The notes under the pieces: generated by a model | What the model saw: the letters and a program-made list of their open reading frames with translations, nothing else | Told to the model about the DNA's origin: nothing | Databases searched by the model: none | NCBI GenBank assembly: GCA_016748015.1 | Contig: JAAOMT010000672.1 | Location: 319,094-383,093, forward strand | Source of the DNA: Geosiphon pyriformis | Lineage: Eukaryota > Glomeromycota > Glomeromycetes > Archaeosporales > Geosiphonaceae | Length of the DNA stretch: 64,000 nucleotides | Direction: 5' to 3' | In this document: positions 36,478-47,700 of the stretch, one piece after another | Layout: the number at the start of each line of letters is the position of its first letter | Numbering within the stretch: position 1 is the stretch's first letter | Translations under genes and position numbers: made by a program

Positions 36478-37281
36478 ATGACAAAAGATAATCAAGCGGG
36501 ACCCGAACGAATTATTCTAAATATCGGGGGTCAAAAGGTAAATGTGATTTTCTAAAATTAGGTTGGTCAATTATTTATTAATTTATCATTAGTTAAATGA
36601 TCCTTTTTCCATTTAACTTCTTAGTACGAAACGTATCGATCGACGTTAACCGCATATCCAGATACATTCCTGGGCACAATGTTTCAAGAACGAAATCGAT
36701 GTTTACTGCACCCAGCAAATGAGAACGAATTTTTTTTCGATCGAAACAGTCGAGCATTTCATTACATCTTAGAATACTATCGAACTGGTGAAATTCTATT
36801 CGATGAAACTTCCTCATACACAGGAATGGCACGTAAAGAGCTTGAAAAAGAACTCGATTTCTGGCAAATACCATATGAAAAAGAAGATCCATTCACTTTG
36901 GAAATTACCGAAGCATCGCAAATTGTCGAAGATTTTTTAAATATGTTGCGAAGTGTTATCAATGAACCGAAAAGATATCTCAGGACGAAAATTAATTTGG
37001 TCTTTCCGTTATTTAATTTTGCATTGTTCACTATTGAACCGAAATTAGGTACTGTTGTGCCTTTGGTTGAGCAGTATGCCCAAATTGGTTATCCAATTTC
37101 TCGAGAATTAGGAAAAGCTTTGGTTGAACAGTTGAAAATTGATTTTCCCGGTTTGGACTGTGAATTAAATGCTGAAGGTTCCGGACCTTCGGATTGGCGA
37201 TATCGATGGGAATTCGTGATACCGTTAAAACCTTCGTTTGATGATATACTGAAAAAAGTTAATTTAAAGATGAAGAGTTAA
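36478..37281 (+). CDS. BTB/POZ T1-type (KCTD-like) domain protein, two exons
   Basis: Exon 1 is 36478-36537 (MTKDNQAG, then ERIILNIGGQK). An 87-bp GT-AG intron (36538-36624) follows, then exon 2 to TAA at 37279-37281, giving 238 residues. The join produces ILNIGGQKYETYRSTLTAYP, then DTFLGTMF, FFFDRNSRAFHYILEYYRTG and LDFWQIPY, the complete hallmark of the potassium-channel tetramerisation (T1) BTB fold over residues about 10-108. The C-terminal 130 residues have no transmembrane segment, so this is not a channel but a KCTD-like cytoplasmic oligomer. Such proteins commonly act as adaptors, for example for Cullin-3 ubiquitin ligases; which partner is used here is unknown. The long frame starting at the internal Met (36679) misses the first β-strand and motif, so the spliced model is preferred. 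Confidence 0.9.
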
Positions 37282-40059
37282 GATGGTTGGTTTCATGGTT
37301 TTGGTTGATTAACATCAAATTTGTACATTTTTGTAACTAGCTTCTAATGTGGGGGTGGGATAGTGGGTTCATGTTGTGCAAGGCTAAATTATAGCCAATA
37401 ATAAAATTCTAAATGTAATAATAATAATGCTCATCAAAATTTAGCCATCAAAAATAAAATCATAGTAAGTTTCAAAAGAGATGAAGTTTTTAAGAAATCG
37501 ATCTTGCAATAAGAATTCAATATTAGACCTATGTCGAAATCTCTAGAAGATTGAATTTAAAACTTTCCCAAAAGTCTCAGGAAGCTTTGGTCAGTAGAGT
37601 GAAAAGTAAATCTGAACTACCGTTTAGGGTAATCTCAAAAGCTTATAATTGTGAAGCTAATTAATTGGCGAAAAATGTAAAATATATCTTTTGAATACTG
37701 AAATATATCTTAAAAAGAATTAGACTAAATAATTCGTTTATTTGTAGATTAATATTTAGTCTGTTGAGAATTCTTCCAATTATAATAATTATAAAAAGTT
37801 ACTTCTCTTATTACTTACAGATTTATCATAATAAAATATTTAGCTTTAAATTTAAACACTTTTCTTAATAACACATCTCACATTTTGCGAAGCTTAATTC
37901 CAATAAAACTAATTTTGATTCTCTACTATAGACATTAAAACTGCCAAAATTATATAAAATAATTGCTTGCCTGAAATACCTTTTTTTTAACCAAATTAAC
38001 AGCATATCATTCTTTGCTTTTCTAAGACTCAACACATTTAAACTCTCAATAAAAAGCATTATACCTAGATATCTTTGTTCTTAGCCATGGCTATGACTTT
38101 TTTGTAAATTGATAATGATGATTCTTTAATACTTCTATTAATAACTATAACTACTGTTTTTTTAATATTAATAACAATATTATTCAACTTAAAAAATTCC
38201 CTTGCTGTGTCCAAATTTTTTTTAAATAGCAGCATAACTATAAGTGACTCATGTTGTATTATCTATAAAAGGACCAGTAACAAAAAAATCAGTTTTGCTA
38301 TCCTTGTTTTCTTATTTCTCTTAATTTTACATAAAAAAAGATCATAAAAAATTTTCTACAATAAAAACAAGAAAATTTTACTTTAATCTAAACTATTATA
38401 AACTTTATAACTTTTAATTAAACCAAAAACAATTATTATTATTTTCTCTTTATTATTATGTAACTTTTCAAAAAAATTTGAAAATTTATTTATTTTTATT
38501 TATTTATACCATTTTTTTAAATGTAACCATCTTATTCAATCGGTTCTCAACTTACGGATTTAAGAGATTCTCGAAATTATAAGCTTTCCTCATATTTTGC
38601 TAGATTATTTACAGTTTTCAATTTTTTTCAAAGTATTTTTCTGTTGTATTAATTAAAGCAATTAGCTTAAAATTAATAAAAATTATTATAATCTAAATTT
38701 TATGTTAATTATTAAGTATTACTTCATCAATTAAAATTATATCAAATAAATTAAGCAGCATTATAAATACTAATTTTTTAATATGTTTTTACATTTTATT
38801 TAAATTTTAAATAAATCAGCCTTTTATTATTAAAAATAATAAGACAATATTTTTTAATTTTTTTAATCCTATTTTTTATTATTTTATCAAATATATTATT
38901 ATCAACATATTTTAATAGTGCATATTGTTTTATTTACTTAAATAATAAATATTTATATTGTTATTTATTTTTTATTTAGCTTTTTATAATTTTGTTTATT
39001 TTTTTTACTTTAAACAGTTTTAATATTAATTTTTATTATACATCAAATAATATATTTCAACTTTATAAAATAATTTCTTTAATATATTTAAAAAATATAA
39101 TTTTTATTAAATACAAAATTATTTATTTTTTGATTAATTACTTTTTTAATACTATTTTTCTTTGTTTTTTAGCCTTTAATATTTTATTAATTCTGTATTT
39201 TCTTTTAATTATCTTAGTAAAAAAATTGTTTGTTCTAATTTTATATTAATTAAAAATTTAAATTTTAAAAAAACTAGATTTATTTAATCTTTTGTATTTA
39301 GTATTAAATTTATTAATTTTTTTTTATTATATTTATATTACATAATATCTTTAAAACTTTGACATGTTTTTTTAAAACTTTTTATTATTAATATTTGTTT
39401 ATTTTTATTAGAAAAAATACAGTCTGTATAACCAGAACAAATATTAATAAAAAATTATAGAATGTTAAAAATACATATAGAGCTTTGTTTTATATTTTTT
39501 TAATAAATACAAATACTTATAATCTGTAGAATTTTGTTGGCTTAATTAATAAAAAAACTTATATTATCAATTATAATCCAATAAATTATTTCTGACCAGA
39601 TGTATTACTATTTGTTTTAATATAAAAAAAAGTTTACACAAAGCTATAACTAAAATGCTAATTTTAAAAAACATTACTTTTTGCTAGTCTTGTTTAATCT
39701 TAACAGTTTGTTTAGTTTGTAATAAAATTGGCCATATTTCTATTAATTTACAATTAATAATAAATAAATAAAAAATAAAACAAAGAAAAAGCTTTCTGTT
39801 AAACCTTAATAAAATCAGATTGGCAAATATTTATGCTAAAAAATTAATTTTTGTTCTTTGTTTAGTGTTTTTGGTGACAAAACTTGGATTTTAATTATTG
39901 ATAATATTTTTTTGGTATTTTTTTTGGTGTTTTATTTAGATTCAATACTTTTAACAAAGTTAAATTTTTTCTATTAATATTTAATGAATTGGATTTAAAA
40001 TTCATTAATTTTAAATACAGTTTTATTAACTTTACAAAACAAATTGATAAGTTGGTTAA
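37282..40059. other. AT-rich intergenic, no supported gene
   Basis: Starts as normal 3' flank, then becomes very AT-rich from about 38300. The 85-codon frame at 38992-39249 is an AT-composition artefact of Phe, Leu, Ile and Tyr. Confidence 0.55.
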
Positions 40060-40089
40060 AAAATTATGAGTATTTATGTCAATAGTTTT

Positions 40090-40420
40090 TTAGTCTAATT
40101 TTAGATATTATTACCAGCCAAAATTTAAAATATTATTTAGTATAAAATTATTTTTATAATTTCTATTATTAATTAGTATATATTATCATTTCAATTTAGC
40201 AATTATTATCTTATCAAATTATCTAAATTATTATTTAATTAATAATTCAATTTGTACAGAAAACAAATAAAACCTAATTGTAATGATTAGATTATGTAAT
40301 ATACTGAATTATGTAACATTCAAAATTCGCCAAAATATTTAGTAATTCAACAAAATATTCAATAGTTCACAAAAATAACTTGTAGTTCGATGAAATATAT
40401 TTTTAGTTACTGAAAAATTA
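40090..40420 (+). repeat. Dispersed AT-rich repeat, copy 1
   Basis: Aligns by eye with 55295-55560 in the same orientation. Shared order: CCAAAATTT.AAATATTA, a TATTATTAATTA block, AATTCAATTTGTA, AATTGTAATGATTA-like, then CCAAAATATTTAGTAATT. Copy 1 keeps more G/C than the 55-kb copy. Its identity (LTR or satellite) is unknown. Confidence 0.6.
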
Positions 40421-41309
40421 GGAAAAAAAAAGTGCTAAATCATAAAATAGTATTACAACAAGTTGTATAAAAAAAGAGTTTCTTTCTTTAAGAAAATGTG
40501 TCTTAGCTAGAATTTATCTTAATTAAAATCAATTTTTTATTCAATTTTTTTTACAAATCAATTCCAATAAAACTCACTTTGAAAAACAAAAATTCTTAAT
40601 TATTCTTGGTTGAAATTAATTATTCTATATTAACAGTTTAAAATTAATTAGCTATTAATTTCAGTAAATTATTAATAACTTTTAGGCTTAAATTCGAAAT
40701 GACTTTTTTAACATATTTTTTTATTTCTTTTCTTTAGTTTATTTTTTTTATTTTTTTATATTATTAAATAGCTTATAGTCAAAATTTCTTGTAGAAGAGT
40801 TAACTTTTCCAGCAAAGTAACTACACACATTTTTGAAGAGCTTACAAACAAGATTTTCTTGTAAAAAATTTGATTTTTATTGCAAAGTAACTATACAAAT
40901 AATTGGCATAGAATTGGCCATTCTATTATAAGTTTGACAGTATACATAGTTTAAAGTATAAAGAGATACTTTGGAAGAAGAATTAGCTTATTAAAAGTTT
41001 ATTAACTTTTATCAACAGCAGAATTAACAGCAAAAACAACATTAACAATATTCAAAAAAAAGTAAAAAAACTTTCAAAAATATTTGGTGCTTTTTTAAAA
41101 ATAACACAATAACAACTAAACCAAAGTAGTAACTGTATTAGACATAACAACTCTAGAGTACTATTAGTCAATTTACATCTATTACAAACAATAATTTGGA
41201 ATCCAAGACAGAATCGCAGTTTTTAAGAAAACATTTTTCTAATACATTAAAAACCAAATTAATAATTATTTCTTTAAAAACTATAATATTATAAAAGTTA
41301 AGTAAAACC

Positions 41310-43250
41310 TTCTTGAAAATTTTATTTACTACTCAAACAGAAATTCAGAAAATATTAGTGCTAATAATTGTGTTACTTATTTTGAAGAACTTGATTATAA
41401 TATTATCAAGTTTTGTAAAGAAAAATACCTCACTAATCTACAATTTGTTTTTGAATTTAAATCTGAATTTAAATCTGAATCTAAAACAAGTAGCAAAAGC
41501 AAACAGAAAAACACTTAACCAATTTACACAATACTAATATACCAAAAACTACCTTTAAATATTTGTAAACACTTAAACAAAAAACCAGTTCTAATTATAA
41601 TTTTCAATCACATTTTTTCTAATTTTACTTGCTTAAGTACAGATATTTAATTTACTTTTTAACTAATTTTTAAGACCAAAAAACTTTACTAAAAGTCTAA
41701 TCTAACAGCTAGAACTAATCTATACTAACACTAATTTTCTTGATTTTTTAGCAGAAAACCAAAACAAATACTTAAAAACACTAACCAATAAAAAACCACT
41801 TTTGAACTTATTAAAGAAAAAAAAAAATTTATAAAAAAAAACTAATAATTATAAAAAAATAAAAAAATAACAACTACTTATATTGCAAAAATTCTTGATG
41901 TTTCTGAAAAAAATACTAAAACTAGCTTTTAAAAGTAGCTTGACCAAGTTATTAAGCAAAAAATGTTAATAAATAAACTACAAAAAAATATTATAAACAA
42001 TTCCTTATTTTTTTAAAAGAACTTTAGGCAAATAGTTTAAAAATTTGATCATTTCTTTTGCTTTTTTTAGACAGTTTACTAACAACAATACTTTAATTAC
42101 TTTGAAACTGTTTTTAAAACATCAAACAAATTTTTTAGAAGAATTTACTAATTAAAAACAAATATTTACTATTTTAATACCCAAATTTTAGATCAATTTA
42201 ATACTAGATTCAAAGACAAATTTATTAAGAAAATTCGATCATATGTTTTAGAAGATTTAGTTACTGTTATTTAACATACTAAAAATTATAAAATAACAAT
42301 AAAAAAAGCCAACTATACCAAACTTGTCAACTTAACAATTAGAAAAACCAGTTCAATTACTAAAGAAAAAATCGATTAATTTATAAAAAAAATCAAAACA
42401 TACTTTGTTAATCAACCACAAAAATACCAATTATTATAGCAAAAAAAACAAGAAAATTTATTATTATTTAACAACGAATCTCAATTATTAAACTGTTATT
42501 ATTGTAAAATTCCAAAATATTGAAAATATAATTGTCAAAAAATGCAAAAAAATTAACAATAACAGAATAATTAACATTATTTTTTTCAATAACAGCAATC
42601 TTACAACTTATTATTATCTACTTATTACTTTTAAAATCTTAACTTATATACTATTAGCCTGTTTTACAATAATTACAACAATATTATCAACAATTTTTAA
42701 TTTAAAGTTATTAATTATCAGCAAGATAATTGATTTAATTTAACCAATTTATATTACAAATCTGTTTTCAGTTAAACAAAAACAGATTTAATTCAATAAT
42801 TAATTGGTATTTTACAACAATAATTAATAATAATTCAAATATTTTAATACCTAATTTGGTTATTTTACAATATCAGAAAACCAAAATTTTTATTATACTA
42901 TATTTTTAAAAGATAAAATTACAGTATAACAACAAACTTTTTTTATAACAATATGACAATTTCATTAACAAAGATTATTAAAAACACCAATATTTTAGAC
43001 ATACTCTTATTCGAATTTGAAGCCAATAAATCACTTTTTTTATTTAACAATACAGCAGTTTTAAAACAAAAAGTCATTATAACAATGTATACTAAAATTA
43101 AAGTTGAAAAAAATGATCTAATTAATCTTAAATAGTGGATTAATTGAAAGCATTATTACTTATTAGTTGATACAAAAATTCAAGAAAAATATAGACTGAT
43201 TTGTTTAAATTATGATTGTTACTGTTAATAATATAAAAAAAATACCAATA
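41310..43250 (+). pseudogene. AT-decayed Ty3/gypsy gag-protease
   Basis: This apparent AT desert still carries a gypsy gag and protease. ILDQFNTRFKDKFIKKIRS, then DLVTVI and KANYTKLVNL (about 42186-42350) align with ILNQFIRGLHSSILQRI, TAVTYA and KANHTQAVNLA of the better-preserved gypsy at 60.7-60.9 kb. A knuckle with exact CX2CX4-X4C spacing follows (Cys codons 42494, 42503, 42533), but its His codon 42518 is TAT (Tyr). Further on, LKQKVIITMYTKIKVEKND (about 43056-43115) matches LKKKLITAMYTDAKIDDHF, and LNSGLIESIIT matches the protease LDSGLAGSIIT, with catalytic Asp changed to Asn. His-to-Tyr and Asp-to-Asn are both G:C to A:T changes. Multiple stops; dead. Confidence 0.75.
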
Positions 43251-44418
43251 AAAAAAATTAATAATTTTTTTTTTATAATTAAAGGAATTATTATTTCAAT
43301 TAAGATTCTTATTATAGATATACTTTAATATTAAGTTCTTATTAGAAATAATTGGCTTCTCAAAACTAATATTAACTTAGATTAAAAAACTCAAAAACTA
43401 AAATTTTTTACCAAAAACAATATATTTAAGTATTTGTTATTTATAATATTTTTAATAAAAAATTAAAAAAAGCTCTAGTTTTCGAATTTGAAAAGAAAAA
43501 AAAACTAATAATTAAAACCTATATGAATTTTAACTTTTAATTTAATTAGATTAAAAAAACTAAGCAGTTATTTGAAATATATATATTATAACTAATATTA
43601 TTATAATTTAAAGAAAATAGCCAATAATTTATCTCTATAATTGAATTAATTAATAGTTGATATATTTTATAGTTAAAACTAGAACCAAAAAACAACTACT
43701 CTATATTCTACACAAATACAAAAATTATAACAAAAAGCTTTTATTTATAAAATTTTGCATATTACTAAAGAAAAAATATGAAACTTGTATCTGTTGTTAT
43801 TATAAAGCCTATTACCAAAAACAATTAGAAGCCTAAAATAAAGTAAAAAATAAAACAACATATTCTGTTTTATATGTAAAAAATTACAGTCTGAAATATA
43901 CAACTGAATTAATATTATAATAAAAAAAAGTATATAATCAAATTTATTAATATGTTTTTTTTATTTATAAAAAAGTAAAATGTAGAATACTATTTACAAT
44001 AGTATATAATAATACATTTAACAAATTTTATTACTATTTACATAATGCTAAAATAATTTATAAATTAACTATAGTTCTAATTAATAAAAAATTCCAAAAA
44101 TTTTTTTTAAAAATATTATAATAAAACCAACAAATTAGCTTATTATTTATAATAATTTCTTTTTTATTAGCTTTAATATTATTCAATAACTTGCCATTGC
44201 TAATAAAAATAGTATAAATAAGTTTAACAATTTTTTTTTATTTTTTTTTATTGTTCTTTTTATTATTTGATTTGTTTAATTATTTTTTTTTTGGTTCTGC
44301 TTAAGTACTAAAAAAGTTGTTTAATGTTAATACTTAACTATAATAGATTTTTTATTATATCTAATAGTTAATTTACACAATTTATAGTTAAGTAAAGCTT
44401 TGGCTTTTTTAAGCTATT
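43251..44418. other. AT-rich continuation of decayed gypsy, not readable in detail
   Basis: Probably the post-protease part of the same decayed element, interrupted by the LINE at 44419. A KYETC.CC-like Cys cluster near 43775-43800 may match a Cys-rich region of the gypsy family, but I cannot align it securely. Confidence 0.4.
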
Positions 44419-44421
44419 TAA

Positions 44422-44799
44422 ACTCGTCTCGCTTCTTTGGAGTGCTCTTTGGAACTTCTCACAGATAAGGTGTCTGGTATTATTGACAAACTTGACAGTT
44501 TAAGCTTAGTGTCTTCGGCTCTCAATTCCTCTTCTCAGCCCTTGGCTGCCTCTGATTTGGTTAATATGAAACTTGGTTCAGATATGGTTTTGGATGAACT
44601 TGATTCTGTGGTTATTCTTTCTTCTTCAGTTTCCTATGATACCTCAAGTTTGGGTTCGAGTAGTTTGAAAGTTCTGACTTTGAAAGTGGGTTGCTTGGAA
44701 TCAAAGTTGGTGGCTCTCGAAGCTTTGGTTAGTTTGGTATTGGAGAAGTTAGATCAGATGTGTGCTGGCTCGGGTTTTGCGGTCTCTTTTGCAACCTGA
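44422..44799 (+). pseudogene. LINE ORF1, 3' portion
   Basis: Open frame from the element's 5' edge to TGA at 44797-44799. There is no ATG near the start (the first candidate codon is TTG) and a TAA sits right at the junction, so the ORF1 N-terminus was lost by 5' truncation. The remainder is a Leu/Ser/Val/Asp-rich helical segment (LLTDKVSGIIDKLDSLSLV, LTLKVGCLESKLVALEALV) with coiled-coil character, expected for a LINE ORF1 chaperone. The stop overlaps the ORF2 start as TGATG. Confidence 0.6.
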
Positions 44800-47700
44800 T
44801 GAATAATTTAGTATGGAAAATAGCCACGTGTAATGTCAGGGGAATGAACAATTTAGCTAAGCAAGAGGACATTATACGTTGGCACAGAGATATGAACAAT
44901 TTAGTTTCAATTGTCACTGAGACAAAGTTAAAAGATAAGGTATGGCTTTGGATTGCTAGCAAATTTGATGGTGTTCGGGTCTTCATTTCCGGTTTGAATT
45001 CTGGTCATCTTGGTTCTGGTGTGGCGATCGTTATGAACAATTCTCTAGCCAGGCACATGTGCAAAGTTTCTGAGGTCCCTGGTCGCCTTATTTCTGTCAA
45101 GTTGCTTTTTAGGAATAAACTCTCAGTTTCTTTTTTGGGTCTGTATGCTGGTGCGTCAACTTTGGTGCACTTCTCTCAGGCCAATGACATGAATGCTATG
45201 ATTGCTAGTGCTGTAAATGAATCATCCTTTGTGGTCTTAGGTGGTAACTTCAATGAGGATGGTTTGCATAAAAGTGCTAGTTTCAGGAAGTGTGGTAGCT
45301 TGGGTCTGGTCAACTCTCTTGTCTGCAGTCCATTTGTGAAAGTTCCAACTTGAAGTAATTCCCAGAGTGTGACGAAGACAATTGATTATCTTTTCGTATC
45401 TCCCAATTTGGTTAATGCTATTGTGAATTGTGATGTTCTGGATGTGTCCGACTTCTTTGATACTGACTATCAAGCTGTTTCTGCGTCAATTGGTTTAGGT
45501 GGTCTCTTGGATATGCATTTGTGTTTTGTTTGCAAGCAGGCCAATAGGGATCGTTGGAAATATGATTTTAAGGATGCTAGTGTTGCCTTGTGGATGAGAT
45601 TCAGAGAGGCCACAGCAGTGAATGCTGCCATGTTCTCTGATGATTTCTTGGCTGCCAAGGATCTGTCGGATTTGGATGCGATGTGGGATGCTGTTCAAAA
45701 AACTGTGTGTTTCTCAGCGAGTGAAGTTTTCAGGAAAAAATGGTTTAAAGGTTATGACGGCGTTTTCACTAAGCATTCGTCCAGGTTCCATAAGCTAGAA
45801 CTTTTAGTGTCCAAATTGGTCAAAGCTTCCCGTTCTGTTGATTGTAATGTGTTTGTATCACTGCTTGATACTTGAGAAGCACTTGATTCTGCTGGTGCTG
45901 CTGTGGTGAGGTCTTTTTTTCTCTCAAAGTCTCCTTTTGACAATATTCATTCAGCTTTGTTCAAAGCCAGGAAGTCTTATCATGTCTCAAAGTTATTGGA
46001 ATCAAAACGTGCTGAAGAGTCGCAGATTAGATCTGCTGTTAATAAAAGGATGGAGACCTTTGAATCTAACAAGAGTCATACTATTAGAAGCATCTTAGAG
46101 AGGCCTTTTTGCAAAGTGGTTTTGGATCATTTGGTAATTGGTGATGAGCTGTATTTGGAATCTGATCATGTTAAAAAAAAAGTGAATGAGATTATGGAGG
46201 GGTGGACTCGTAAACGTGGTGTGGTCCTTGATGTTCCTGGGAATTGGTCTAATCAATATCGGCCTTTGGATTACGTGTTTGATAGTACTTTTTTAGATGT
46301 GATGAACTGTATTAGTTTTGATGAGATGTCTGGCATGGTCTCTGTCCTATCTGATGGAAAGGCTGCTGGTCTTTCAGGCATCTCCAATGAACTTTGGAAG
46401 CACTGTGATGAATCTGTTCTCGATATGCTCTTGGTGCTTATTAATTCTTGTCTTTGTAATAAGTCTGTGCCCAGTGCTTGGAAGGAAGCCTGGGTGTCGA
46501 TGATTCCTAAACCTTATGAATGGAAGGGCGTGCTCACAAACACTCATCTTATTGCTCTGATTGAGACGGCTCGAAAAATTCTTTCCAAGATTTTCTCTAA
46601 TAAGATCTCTTTGGCATGTAGCAAGTTTGACATTTTTTGTGGGGACAATTTTTCCATTCTCAAAGGCACTACAACTCAGTCTCCCATTTTTGCGATTGGT
46701 TCGGTAATTAAGGACACTTTTGAAAAAAACCAGGAGCTCTGGCTGGTTTTACAAGACATGCGGAAAGTGTATGACTCGGTCGGTTGAGACCATCTTAAGA
46801 AAAGTTTGGTTAGGATAAAAATGTGCTGCTGGTTTATTAGGTTCTTTGAGAATATTCATAGTGGTCGTACAAACCGGGTTATAACTGATTTTGGGTTGAC
46901 AGATGGTTATTATGTACATGATGGCTTGGACCAAGGGAAGGTGTTTTCACCTCTTCTTTGGCATATATTTTATGATCCTCTCTTGTGCGAAGTTAAGAGG
47001 CAGGAGAGTGTGTGTGGTTACAGGTTAAATTCTTATTTCATTGCTAAGACGGACCATGCGGAGTCTCAGGCTGGTTTGTCATCTTTCTTCGCTGCAGGCG
47101 CTTTTGTGGACAATACGATCTGAGTGGGTAGCAGTCAGACTGCCACTCAACACATTCTTAATGTAGCTAGTGAGTTCTTCTGCATCAATGATATTTCAAT
47201 TAATAATGATAAGACAGTGGCCATTCCAATTAATAGCCGTGCCAGTGCACCTTCTCTTTTCATCAGTGGATCCCCTATTTCTATAGCTAAGCCAGGCAAA
47301 TCTCATCGTTATCTGGATATCTTCATGTCTTCTGAAGGACTGTTGAAGCCCAGCCTGGCAAAAGCCCATTCAGATGTTCGTTTTTTTGTCAACTTGGTTC
47401 TAAGAAAAGCCGTATCGGACAAACAATTTTTTTATTTAGTGTCAGCTGTTTTCCATCCCATCATCGGTTATAGAACTCAGTTTAGTTTTGTTCCTGTCAG
47501 TGTGTGTAATAAGTGGGATACTTTGATTCGTAGGAGCTTGAAATCCAAGTCTGGATTGCCTCTTAATTTTTCCAGTGATACAATCCATCATCCTTCATTC
47601 TATGGGTTGAAATCTTTCACCCAGATTCAATCGGAAAGTAAGGTCACTTCCCTTATTTGTTTTGCAAACTCAGTGAGAATCCTGGGTCGTCTGTTCTTTC

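Noticed and set aside
36593-37031. Minus-strand open frames over the BTB gene
   Set aside because: Antisense shadows of a gene with a clear BTB/T1 domain.
38992-39249. 85-codon hydrophobic frame resembling a mitochondrial membrane protein
   Set aside because: Phe/Leu/Ile/Tyr/Asn content follows from AT composition. No organelle gene motif is seen and the flanks are equally AT-rich.
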